From contig JBAZFF010000001.1 of assembly GCA_041653495.1 (NCBI GenBank), forward strand, positions 12,124 to 76,123: DNA of 64,000 bases, written 5' to 3'. Every line of letters begins with the position of its first letter. Within the stretch, counting starts at the first letter, position 1. A program made the translations under genes and the position numbers. Shown here in pieces: positions 49,356-56,780 of the stretch. The notes under the pieces are model-generated. The model saw only the letters and a list, made by a program, of their open reading frames with translations, was not told where the DNA came from and did not search any database. This DNA comes from JBAZFF01 sp041653495. GTDB lineage: Bacteria > Patescibacteriota > Minisyncoccia > Minisyncoccales > RBG-13-42-11.

Positions 49356-51218
49356 TTATTTCTTTTCTTTGAACTCTCCTTCCTCGGGATTCTGCTGGTT
49401 AGGATTTTGCTGCTGCGTGTTCTTGTACATCTCGGCCCCGATTTTCTGGATGGCCTGGGAAAGATCCCCAGTCTTTTGTTTTATCTCTTCCAGATTGTCG
49501 CCGTCTTTCACTTTCTTCAGATCTTCCAGCTTTCCTTCTATATCTTTCTTGTTGTCGCCGGAAACCTTGTCCCCCATTTCCTTCAAGGTCTTCTCAGTCT
49601 GGTAAACCAAATTGTCCGCTATGTTTTTTGCCTCAATAGTTTCCTGCTTCTTCTTGTCTTCTGCCGCATGCGCCTCTGCCTCTTTCTTCATCCTTTCCAC
49701 TTCCTCCTTTGACATACCGGTAGACCCCTCAATTCTTATGGACTGGGTCTTCCCCGAGGCCTTGTCTTTTGCGGTAACGTTCAATATCCCGTTGGCATCT
49801 ATGTCAAAGGATACTTCAATTTGGGGAATACCCCTGGGAGCAGGCGGAATCCCGTCCAGCATGAACCTACCCAAAGACTTGTTGTCCTGGGCTATAGGCC
49901 TTTCTCCCTGCAGAACGTGTATCTCCACGGAAGGCTGGTTGTCTGCAGCCGTTGAGAATATTTGGGATTTCGCGGTGGGAACTGTGGTGTTCTTTTGGAT
50001 CAAAACCGTGCTGACTCCCCCCATGGTTTCAATTCCCAAAGACAAAGGAGTGACATCCAAGAGTAATACGTCCTTCACGTCCCCCTGCATGATACCCCCC
50101 TGGATTGCAGCTCCCAAGGCCACGACCTCGTCCGGGTTTATGGACTTGTTCCCTTCTTTCCCGAAAAGCTTCTTGATCTCTTCCTGGATTAAAGGCATCC
50201 TTGTCTGGCCTCCGACCAGCACGACTTCTTCTATATCTTTAGTCTCTAAATGGGCTTCCTTGAGAGTGGATTTGACCAGGTCAATTGACTTTAAAACAAA
50301 ATCCCTGACCAATTCTTCCAATTTAGCCCTGGTCAGCTTGTAATAGAGATGCTTCGGCCCGGAAGCGTCGGAAGTTATGAAAGGAAGATTGATCTCTGAC
50401 TCCACGGCGGAAGACAGCTCTACTTTTGATTTTTCAGCAGCTTCCTTTAGCCTCTGGAGGGCCAGCTGGTCTTTGGACAGATCTATCCCTTGGTCCTTCC
50501 TAAAGTAATCCACAAGCCAATCCATTATTTTCTGGTCAAAATCGTCTCCCCCTAAGTGGGTGTCTCCACCCGTAGCTTTTACTTCCACCGTATCGGAAGA
50601 AACATCCAAAACGGAGATATCGAAAGTCCCTCCTCCAAAATCATAAACCACTATCTGCTGCCCCTTTTTCTTGTCCAAGCCGTAAGCCAAAGCTGCGGCC
50701 GTAGGCTCGTTAATAACTCTCTTTACGTTAAACCCTGCTATTTCTCCCGCAATCTTCGTGGCCTTCCTCTGCGAATCGTCAAAATAAGCGGGGCAGGTTA
50801 TTATGGCTTCCGTGATGGTCTCTCCCAATTTGGCTTCGGCATCCGCTTTCAGTTTCTGCAAAACCATTGCCGAAACCTCTACGGGCTTCAGCCATTTTTC
50901 TCCGAGTTTAAGTTCTACGCCGCCGTCTGATCCTTCCCTTATCTCATAAGGCATCAGCTTCTTGTCCCTCTGCACTTCGGCATCAGAAAATCTCCTGCCG
51001 ATCAGCCTCTTGGCGGAGAAGATTGTGTTCTGGGGATTGGTAATCTGCTGCCTCTTGGCCAGCACTCCGACCAGCCTTTCTCCCTGCTTTGTGACAGCAA
51101 CGACCGAAGGAGTAGTCCTGTTCCCCTCCTTATTCTCTATGATTTTGGGTTCTCCCCCTTCCACCACTGCCATGGCTGAATAAGTCGTACCTAAGTCTAT
51201 TCCTAATATTTTACTCAT
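49356..51218 (-). CDS. dnaK: Chaperone DnaK (Hsp70)
   Basis: 620 aa, full length: ILGIDLGTTYSAMAVVEGGE, VYDFGGGTFDISVLDV, LVGGQTRMPLIQEEIKKLFG, then the substrate domain (DVTPLSLGIETMGG) and lid; tail NPNQQNPEEGEFKEKK. No CIRCE-like element is seen ahead of it, unlike hrcA. Confidence 0.99.
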   Translation of the reverse strand: MSKILGIDLGTTYSAMAVVEGGEPKIIENKEGNRTTPSVVAVTKQGERLVGVLAKRQQITNPQNTIFSAKRLIGRRFSDAEVQRDKKLMPYEIREGSDGGVELKLGEKWLKPVEVSAMVLQKLKADAEAKLGETITEAIITCPAYFDDSQRKATKIAGEIAGFNVKRVINEPTAAALAYGLDKKKGQQIVVYDFGGGTFDISVLDVSSDTVEVKATGGDTHLGGDDFDQKIMDWLVDYFRKDQGIDLSKDQLALQRLKEAAEKSKVELSSAVESEINLPFITSDASGPKHLYYKLTRAKLEELVRDFVLKSIDLVKSTLKEAHLETKDIEEVVLVGGQTRMPLIQEEIKKLFGKEGNKSINPDEVVALGAAIQGGIMQGDVKDVLLLDVTPLSLGIETMGGVSTVLIQKNTTVPTAKSQIFSTAADNQPSVEIHVLQGERPIAQDNKSLGRFMLDGIPPAPRGIPQIEVSFDIDANGILNVTAKDKASGKTQSIRIEGSTGMSKEEVERMKKEAEAHAAEDKKKQETIEAKNIADNLVYQTEKTLKEMGDKVSGDNKKDIEGKLEDLKKVKDGDNLEEIKQKTGDLSQAIQKIGAEMYKNTQQQNPNQQNPEEGEFKEKK

Positions 51219-51242
51219 ATTTTTGTTTTTTTATTTAATTAA

Positions 51243-51270
51243 TTGACAATTTGTTAATATATGTTATTCT
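51243..51270 (+). promoter_or_regulatory. Promoter of the 93-aa membrane gene
   Basis: TTGACA (51243-51248), 16-bp spacer, TATTCT (51265-51270), then AGGAGG at 51278-51283. It overlaps the divergent dnaK upstream region. Confidence 0.8.
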
Positions 51271-51288
51271 ATTGACAGGAGGTGTGAC

Positions 51289-51570
51289 ATGGAAAATACA
51301 GTAGTTTTTGGAATCCTTGTCTCTGTGCTTATCACCTTTATGCTGTTCCTTATAAACCAATTTTTGGCGGAAAGCGGAAGGTTAAAAGAAATCATTCTTT
51401 ACATTATCTGCTTTCTGCTCCTGTTTGTTGTCTTCCTTTTCGGCATTTCTCTTGGCGAAGACCCGGAGATGCAAATTCATCTTTATGCGTTTATTGCGAT
51501 GGTTTCTATCATGGTAGTGTCCCTCGCAGTTTCCGGGGCAGACATAGGGAACAAGGAATACAACTCTTGA
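51289..51570 (+). CDS. Small three-helix membrane protein, 93 aa
   Basis: Three hydrophobic helices: VFGILVSVLITFMLFLINQF, ILYIICFLLLFVVFLFGISL, YAFIAMVSIMVVSLAVSGAD. Not recognised. It sits on the plus strand between grpE and dnaK, splitting the usual heat-shock operon, with its own strong promoter, a clear AGGAGG and a following terminator. Confidence 0.7.
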   Translation: MENTVVFGILVSVLITFMLFLINQFLAESGRLKEIILYIICFLLLFVVFLFGISLGEDPEMQIHLYAFIAMVSIMVVSLAVSGADIGNKEYNS

Positions 51571-51575
51571 CTCCT

Positions 51576-51612
51576 TTCCCCCTTTTTTTTAACCACTAAA
51601 GGGGGATTTTAT
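51576..51612. terminator. Terminator between the 93-aa gene and grpE
   Basis: CCCCCTTT...AAAGGGGG stem followed by ATTTTATTTT on the plus strand; serves convergent genes. Confidence 0.65.
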
Positions 51613-52070
51613 TTTGAAACTTTTGCTTTTGAAGGCCTTACCACTTTTCCGGCCATCAAATACCCTTTTTGCAATTCTTCTATTATAATTCCTGGCTCCT
51701 TGTCCGACTCCACGAGCTCTACGGCTTCGTGAAGGCTCGGGTCGAATTTCTCTCCCAAGGCCTTTATCTCTTCCACCGAACTGTTCTTCAACAATTCTCT
51801 AATTCTCCGTTTTATCTGTAAAATTCCTTTAATCTTTTCGTCCTCTTTCTCCTGGTCCGTCAAATGCTTCTCCGCCAGATCGAAGTCGTCCACTATGGAA
51901 AGAAATTTTAATATCATCTCTTCCTCGGCGAACTTTATTATTTCCTGCATCCTTTCCAGCTCTTCCCTCTTGTGGTTTATAAAATCCGCTTTTGCTCTCT
52001 GCCAGCCAGCAAGGTACTCGTCCCGCTCTTTCTGGCACTCTTGCAGCTCTTTTTTTAATTCTTCACTCAT
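51609..52070 (-). CDS. grpE: Nucleotide exchange factor GrpE
   Basis: 153 aa: N-terminal coiled coil (ELQECQKERDEYLAGWQRAK), ADFINHKRE, LSIVDDFDLAEKHL and the C-terminal DPSLHEAVELVESDKEPG, VVRPSKAKVSK (family pattern LRPAkVvVa). Releases ADP from DnaK. Overlaps hrcA by 4 bp. Confidence 0.96.
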   Translation of the reverse strand: MSEELKKELQECQKERDEYLAGWQRAKADFINHKREELERMQEIIKFAEEEMILKFLSIVDDFDLAEKHLTDQEKEDEKIKGILQIKRRIRELLKNSSVEEIKALGEKFDPSLHEAVELVESDKEPGIIIEELQKGYLMAGKVVRPSKAKVSK

Positions 52071-52774
52071 AAGCTTTTTAATATTTCTTTTAAATTATTA
52101 ATTGAATCAATGCTTTTTTCGTACGCCATTCTTTTGGGCCCCACAATTCCCAGGTACCCCTTTTCCTTCTTCGGAAAACTGCACTGGGAAATGATGATGC
52201 TGAAATCCTTCACCTTATTAAACGGATTCTCCTTCCCTATGAATACTTTCAAGTCGGGGCCAAGCTCAAAATCCTGGATGTCTTTTTCAAAATCTTCAAG
52301 GAAATCAGTGAAGGTTTCCAGCAAATCCGCTTCCTTGAATTCGGGCTCTTTGAAAACGCGGCTCCAGCCGTCTTTCCAAAAGACATTGTCGTTGAAGGTA
52401 AAGGCCAAAGCAGAAGAAGAATCGGCGAGATCTCTGGTAATAGACTGTAAAAGCTTTATCTCGTCCTCCGCCAGCAAGCTCTCTTTCTCTGACAATTCTT
52501 TAACGCTTGGCTTCTCTTTAATCTTTTTTTCTTGAAGAAGATTGTTCACGTAAAACCTGTATCCCTTGTCAGAGGGAACTCTTCCGGAAGAGGTATGGGG
52601 CTGGGAAAGATATCCTGCTTCAGTAAGCTTGTACATCTCGCTTCTTATCGTAGCCGGGGAGAAACCGAAACTGTACTTCCCCTCCAGGGTTTGGGAACTG
52701 ACGGGCTGGGCGGAAGAAATATATTCCTCAACCAGCTTGTCTAGAATAAGTTTTTGCCTCTCGGTTATTTGCAT
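52067..52774 (-). CDS. hrcA: Heat-inducible transcription repressor HrcA (short form)
   Basis: 235 aa from the second ATG (MQITERQKLILDKLVEEYIS). The first ATG (52781-52783) lies inside the -10 box, so it cannot be translated from this promoter. N-terminal winged HTH: SSQTLEGKYSFGFSPATIRS, TEAGYLSQPHTSSGRVPSDK. The rest is shorter than in typical HrcA (~340 aa), lacking part of the central insert, but the end (CSFPKKEKGYLGIVGPKRMA) is typical. Represses heat-shock genes by binding CIRCE; a CIRCE-like element covers its own promoter. Confidence 0.94.
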   Translation of the reverse strand: MQITERQKLILDKLVEEYISSAQPVSSQTLEGKYSFGFSPATIRSEMYKLTEAGYLSQPHTSSGRVPSDKGYRFYVNNLLQEKKIKEKPSVKELSEKESLLAEDEIKLLQSITRDLADSSSALAFTFNDNVFWKDGWSRVFKEPEFKEADLLETFTDFLEDFEKDIQDFELGPDLKVFIGKENPFNKVKDFSIIISQCSFPKKEKGYLGIVGPKRMAYEKSIDSINNLKEILKSL

Positions 52775-52781
52775 ATATTCC

Positions 52782-52811
52782 ATAATAGCTGATTTGGCAG
52801 TCTAATGTCAA
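52782..52811 (-). promoter_or_regulatory. Promoter of hrcA-grpE (leaderless)
   Basis: Minus strand: TTGACA (52806-52811), 18-bp spacer, TATTAT (52782-52787). The start base expected ~7 bp on coincides with the ATG at 52774. Confidence 0.8.
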
Positions 52812-52820
52812 GAGTGCCAA
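52794..52820. promoter_or_regulatory. CIRCE-like operator
   Basis: TTGGCAGTC-N9-GAGTGCCAA (plus strand), against the consensus TTAGCACTC-N9-GAGTGCTAA. The spacer of 9 is exact, and the minus-strand -35 box lies within it. Confidence 0.85.
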
Positions 52821-52829
52821 ACACAAAAA

Positions 52830-52865
52830 GGCGGAATGATTCCCTTTGTAAAGGAATATCCCGCC
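52830..52865 (-). terminator. Intrinsic terminator upstream of hrcA
   Basis: GGCGG...ATTCC/GGAAT...CCGCC two-part stem, then CTTTTTG on the minus strand. The transcript it ends must come from the gap to its right. Confidence 0.7.
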
Positions 52866-52975
52866 CTAGGTTATAGGCCCGCTGTTTTCAAGCCCATACC
52901 CTTTCTGTTTCCGAATCCATGGGTCAGAAACGGAAACCTGGAATTAAAGAATACTGTGCCCTGGTCTTTTTCAAT
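52830..52975 (-). ncRNA. Candidate small RNA, ~140 nt
   Basis: The stretch between two terminators carries no protein frame longer than ~10 codons but can fold: GTTTCCG/CGGAAAC (7 bp) and CCCAT/ATGGG can pair, then the end terminator. No strong promoter was found (TTGAAA...TATTCT at 15-bp spacing is the best). Not matched to 4.5S, 6S or tmRNA by eye. It may also be the processed tail of the small gene next to it. Confidence 0.35.
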
Positions 52976-52980
52976 GAACT

Positions 52981-53007
52981 AAAAAATCTGGCTTGCTGGC
53001 CAGATTG
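52981..53007 (-). terminator. Intrinsic terminator of the 23-aa gene
   Basis: AATCTGGCC/GGCCAGATT-like stem followed by TTTTTTAG on the minus strand, 26 bp after the stop codon. Confidence 0.8.
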
Positions 53008-53032
53008 TTCTTTTGAATGTTTTTTAATTAAA

Positions 53033-53104
53033 TCAATCTAACCAGACATCGTAAGCCACGACGTTCAACAATAATACTGTAACGGTTAGATTCTTCCTGT
53101 TCAT
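53033..53104 (-). CDS. Small hydrophobic peptide, 23 aa
   Basis: ATG at 53102-53104, TGA at 53033-53035. The peptide begins MNRKNLTVTVLLLNVVAYDV and ends WLD: a basic start, a short hydrophobic centre and an acidic tail. Promoter TTGACA-16-TATTTT lies 15 bp upstream and a strong terminator follows. No ribosome site; leader of about 8 bases. Not recognised; might be a small membrane peptide or a leader peptide. Confidence 0.55.
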   Translation of the reverse strand: MNRKNLTVTVLLLNVVAYDVWLD

Positions 53105-53118
53105 ATGCTGATTAATTT

Positions 53119-53146
53119 AAAATAACAGATAGGAAAAGCTTGTCAA
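53119..53146 (-). promoter_or_regulatory. Promoter of the 23-aa gene
   Basis: Minus strand: TTGACA (53141-53146), 16-bp spacer, TATTTT (53119-53124). Confidence 0.8.
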
Positions 53147-53183
53147 TACGACTGCCACTGCTACAATGTAATAATACTCAAAC

Positions 53184-54935
53184 ATGTCCAACAAGCTAAC
53201 TTATCTCTTTGCGGGATTATTAATAATAACGATGTTCGCCGGAGCTTTCTTCAGTATGACGGAAGACTCCCTGACCTACGACGAACTGGCGCACATACCT
53301 GCCGGATACTCTTATTTGACCCAGCAGGATTACAGGGTCAACCCCGAGCATCCTCCCCTGCTGAAAGGAATTGCCGCCCTGCCGCTTCTTTTTTTAAACC
53401 TAAATTTCCCTTTGGAAGACCAGACCTGGATCCAAGATTCGGCCCCGGCCTGGTGGGTCCAGTTTGATTTGGGGACTAAGTTCCTGTACGGATCAGGAAA
53501 CAGCCCGACAGAAATAATCTTTTGGTCAAGAATCCCCATGATACTGCTGACGCTTCTTTTGGGCCTCTTTGTTTTTAAATGGGCAAGGAAGCTGGCCGGA
53601 AACGAAGCGGCTCTTGCGGTCCTAGCCATTTTCTGTTTTTCTCCGACCATTCTTGCGAACGGCAGGCTGGTGACGACCGATGTCGGAGCTGCTTTCGGGG
53701 CAGTCCTGGCTACCTATTTCTGGCTGAAATTCCTTCCCAGTCCCAAAGCCAAAAACATCATCCTGGCAGCCCTGGGCTTTGGAATAGCCCTGCTTTGCAA
53801 GTTCTCTTTAGTGTTGCTTGTTCCCTTTTTCGCAATAATAACGATAGTCTATGCTCTTTTATTCTCAAATAACCAAAAAATGAAGAATCTACTTTCTTAC
53901 GCGCTAAAGGCGATATTGATAGGAGTGCTTGCCATGGTATTCGTCGTAGGGCCGATCTACCAGCTCGTCCTCCAGAATTATCCGCCCGAACAGCAGAAAA
54001 GAGATACTGTCTCGGATCTGGGACAAGGCGGCATGCAAATATTAAAAAACGCAGACATTTGGATGGCCGATAAGCCTCTTTTGAGGCCTTTCTCCCAATT
54101 CTTCAGGGGGATATTAATGGCCGGGCAAAGGACAATTTTCGGAAACACTGTCTATTTCCTCGGAGAAGTTTCCACGTCCGCCTGGTGGTACTATTTCCCG
54201 ACAATATTTTTATTGAAAGAGTCTCTGCCCTTCTTATTGATTTGCCTGACAGCGTTAATCGGATCAATACTCTTAATGAGGCGCGGATTCTCGCTGAAAC
54301 AATGGGTTAAGAACAATTTCACCTTATTTTCCTTCATTGTCTTTATAGCCATTTACTGGCTCGCTGCTGTTCTGGGAAACCTGAATATAGGCATCAGGCA
54401 CCTCCTGCCCACCTTCCCGTTTATTTTTATCCTGGCGGTTTTAGGGCTGAAAACAATAATAGACAGGAGCCGGGGAAAAATAAGAAAAATACTCTTATCC
54501 CTTTCTGCAATTCTCTTCCTTTGGCACATCGGATCCTCCGTTTCCGCCTTCCCCCACTATATCTCTTACTATAATGAATTAGTCGGGTCCGACACGGGAT
54601 ACAAATATGCCGTAGACTCTAACTACGATTGGGGCCAGGATTTCTACAGGCTCCTGGTTTTTGTCGAGAAAAACAACATAGAGAAAATAAACTTAGACTA
54701 TTTCGGCGGAGAAAACCCCGAATACTGGCTGAAAGACAAATATGTCCGCCTTAAACCGAAGGAAATAACGGAGCCGCCCAAGGGATGGGTGGCGGTGTCG
54801 GTGAACGAGCTCCAGAGAGGAATAGCCGATCCTGTTCCCGGCTTTAACCAGGAAACCGGATATTACAATTGGCTGAAAGACAAGGAACCTGTCGCTAAAA
54901 TGGGATATTCCATATTTGTCTACTATATAGACTAA
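53184..54935 (+). CDS. GT39-like membrane glycosyltransferase (PMT/ArnT type)
   Basis: 583 aa with about 10-11 membrane helices. The first outer loop DSLTYDELAHIPAGYSYLTQ followed by DYRVNPEHPPLLK carries the DE catalytic pair and EHPPL motif of PMT/ArnT-type transferases, which use polyprenyl-phosphate sugars. After the helices there is a ~90-residue outer domain (SNYDWGQDFYRL, FGGENPEYWL). Acceptor unknown: protein or lipid. It converges with ftsQ-like, overlapping by 4 bp. Confidence 0.85.
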   Translation: MSNKLTYLFAGLLIITMFAGAFFSMTEDSLTYDELAHIPAGYSYLTQQDYRVNPEHPPLLKGIAALPLLFLNLNFPLEDQTWIQDSAPAWWVQFDLGTKFLYGSGNSPTEIIFWSRIPMILLTLLLGLFVFKWARKLAGNEAALAVLAIFCFSPTILANGRLVTTDVGAAFGAVLATYFWLKFLPSPKAKNIILAALGFGIALLCKFSLVLLVPFFAIITIVYALLFSNNQKMKNLLSYALKAILIGVLAMVFVVGPIYQLVLQNYPPEQQKRDTVSDLGQGGMQILKNADIWMADKPLLRPFSQFFRGILMAGQRTIFGNTVYFLGEVSTSAWWYYFPTIFLLKESLPFLLICLTALIGSILLMRRGFSLKQWVKNNFTLFSFIVFIAIYWLAAVLGNLNIGIRHLLPTFPFIFILAVLGLKTIIDRSRGKIRKILLSLSAILFLWHIGSSVSAFPHYISYYNELVGSDTGYKYAVDSNYDWGQDFYRLLVFVEKNNIEKINLDYFGGENPEYWLKDKYVRLKPKEITEPPKGWVAVSVNELQRGIADPVPGFNQETGYYNWLKDKEPVAKMGYSIFVYYID

Positions 54936-55750
54936 TCTTTATATTTCGGAAATACTCGGTTGGAGAATCTGACTTCTATATATTCCAAATCCCCTCTCCT
55001 CTCCGCCGTAACAACTTCCTCCAGCACCGCATTCAGCTTGGCAATCTGCCAGTCTGAGTCTTTTTGAAGCGTGAAATATATCTCCCACCCCTCGGCCGTT
55101 TTTATTATCAGCTTGTCTTCCGAAAACAGCAGGAAATTATCCACCTCAATGCCTAAAGACCCGAGGCTCTTTTCAATATATAATATCTTCTCTAAATCGT
55201 CTTCGGAAACAACGGCTTCCTTAGATTCCAAGAAATAATCTGGCTTTACTAAGACAGGCAAATCTCCGCCCGGCAGGTACGTATCGAATATTTCCCCGAG
55301 GGAGTCTAAGAGGAGAAATCCTTCCTCGGTGCTTAAAAGGGCCACTCCTTCTTTTCTGGCCAATTCAATCTTTATCTTATCCGGCCATTTCTTCCTCACT
55401 TTTACCGATTCTAACTCAGGATATTTCTCCGCAATCCCTTTTTCCAGGCTTCCCGAATCAAAAAAGAACATGCTTTTCGTGTCCCAGAAAAGAAACTTTT
55501 TGCTCAAGACATTCTCGGCTAAAACCTTGACGTCTGCCATAATCTCGGGGGAAACAGCAAAAATGCCAGGAGCCTCTTCCACGCTTTCCCTTTCCACTAT
55601 TATTTCTTCCACCTGCAAAAAGGGGGAAAGGCATAAGAGGTAGATGAAACCTATTAGAACGATAAAGCCGGCCAGGCTGAATAAAAAAAACTTGCTCTTT
55701 AAAACGCTTTCCCTTTTTTTATACCTGTGGGGCTTTCTGTAATAGTTCAT
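54932..55750 (-). CDS. ftsQ: FtsQ/DivIB-like division protein with POTRA domain
   Basis: 272 aa. Short basic cytoplasmic start (YYRKPHRYKKRESVLKSK), one membrane helix (FFLFSLAGFIVLIGFIYLL), then a POTRA-like region (LQVEEIIVERE) and the FtsQ domain (PELESVKVRKKWPDKIKIEL, LLDSLGEIFD, YIEVRFSNRVFPKY). Scaffold of the septal wall machine. The sequence is diverged. It is the last gene of the wall operon, 1 bp after a femAB gene. Confidence 0.82.
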   Translation of the reverse strand: MNYYRKPHRYKKRESVLKSKFFLFSLAGFIVLIGFIYLLCLSPFLQVEEIIVERESVEEAPGIFAVSPEIMADVKVLAENVLSKKFLFWDTKSMFFFDSGSLEKGIAEKYPELESVKVRKKWPDKIKIELARKEGVALLSTEEGFLLLDSLGEIFDTYLPGGDLPVLVKPDYFLESKEAVVSEDDLEKILYIEKSLGSLGIEVDNFLLFSEDKLIIKTAEGWEIYFTLQKDSDWQIAKLNAVLEEVVTAERRGDLEYIEVRFSNRVFPKYKD

Positions 55751-55751
55751 A

Positions 55752-56780
55752 TTACAATCCTCTCTTCATTTTTCTTAAGTTCTCAAAAATGTTTATGAAA
55801 AAATATTTCCAAGACAGAGGATAATCGTAGGTCTTTAAATATTCATACCCCCTTCCGCCAAAGCCCATTTTAAAGAGAGTCGGCCCCGCCCAAGGATGCT
55901 TGGGATTATTTTTTGGATCCACATACCCCCAGAAATCATACGTGCCGCATCCCCTTTTTTTGGCCTCTTTTATCGCTTCCCACTGCAGGAGATAAGGTAT
56001 GGAAAGCTTTGAATATTTTGAATCGGAAGCTGCTTGGTGGTAATAAGCGCTGCCTGACCAGAAAATAACTAGGGAGGTTGCGGCGATTTTTCCCTTGTAT
56101 TTTCCGAAGAAAAGAAGAGCATTGCCGTTTTCAGAAAAAACCTTGAACTCTTTTTTGACGAAATCCAGGGGAAAGGACACGAAATTATGCCTTTTGGCGA
56201 CAGTTTTGTTCAACTCCTGATAGAGGCCGATATCTTCCACCCTGTCGCTCTTTTCTATTGAAATATCGCTGTTTTTTGAGGTTTGGCGGATAAGATATCT
56301 GGTAGTTTTCCTCATTCCGTTCATTATCTCTTCCTCGGAGGGAGCAATATCAAGTTTCCAGGTGGATTCATAAGAATTGGCGTGCATCGGGGATTTCCTG
56401 AATCCGAGATCTTCCATTATCTTTTCGTTCTCCTTGCTCCTCCCCCATAAAGGATTGATCCTTACAAAGTCCGCCTTTTCCGACTTTCCGATTCTCTTTA
56501 ACTCTGAGAGAATCAACCCGAGGATTTCCTTTTTAGAGAAAGATGGCAGAACGGCGGGGCCGTGCTGTCCCAAAAGGAAGGTTCCTCTTTTTGCCTTTAT
56601 TTTGGAAACAAGGAACAAAGAAACAATCCTTTCTTTATCAAAAAGGCCCAGCCTCCATACTTTATTCCCCATCTCCATATTAAACTCTCCCCAATCAAAG
56701 GACTGCAGGAAAGTTTTTTCTTTCTGCTCTGTGAAAAACCCATCCCATATTTCTTTATCCTCAATTTCCCTTATTTCCAT
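55752..56780 (-). CDS. FemAB-type aminoacyltransferase (peptidoglycan bridge)
   Basis: 342 aa. Fem family signs: FLQSFDWGEFNMEMGNKVWR, FLLGQHGPAVLP, MRKTTRYLIRQTSKNS, YYHQAASDSKYSKLSIPYLL, CGTYDFWGYVDP, FKMGFGGRGYEYLKTYDYPL. Double GNAT fold; adds amino acids from aminoacyl-tRNA to lipid II side chains. Its start overlaps the DegT gene by 20 bp. A second family member lies 3 kb upstream in the same operon. Confidence 0.93.
   Translation of the reverse strand: MEIREIEDKEIWDGFFTEQKEKTFLQSFDWGEFNMEMGNKVWRLGLFDKERIVSLFLVSKIKAKRGTFLLGQHGPAVLPSFSKKEILGLILSELKRIGKSEKADFVRINPLWGRSKENEKIMEDLGFRKSPMHANSYESTWKLDIAPSEEEIMNGMRKTTRYLIRQTSKNSDISIEKSDRVEDIGLYQELNKTVAKRHNFVSFPLDFVKKEFKVFSENGNALLFFGKYKGKIAATSLVIFWSGSAYYHQAASDSKYSKLSIPYLLQWEAIKEAKKRGCGTYDFWGYVDPKNNPKHPWAGPTLFKMGFGGRGYEYLKTYDYPLSWKYFFINIFENLRKMKRGL

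Noticed and set aside
49612..50343. 243-codon plus-strand frame inside dnaK
   Set aside because: Antisense shadow of dnaK, a common artefact in this gene; no promoter.
51219..51290. CIRCE element ahead of dnaK
   Set aside because: I looked for GAGTGC/GCACTC arms on both strands and found none.
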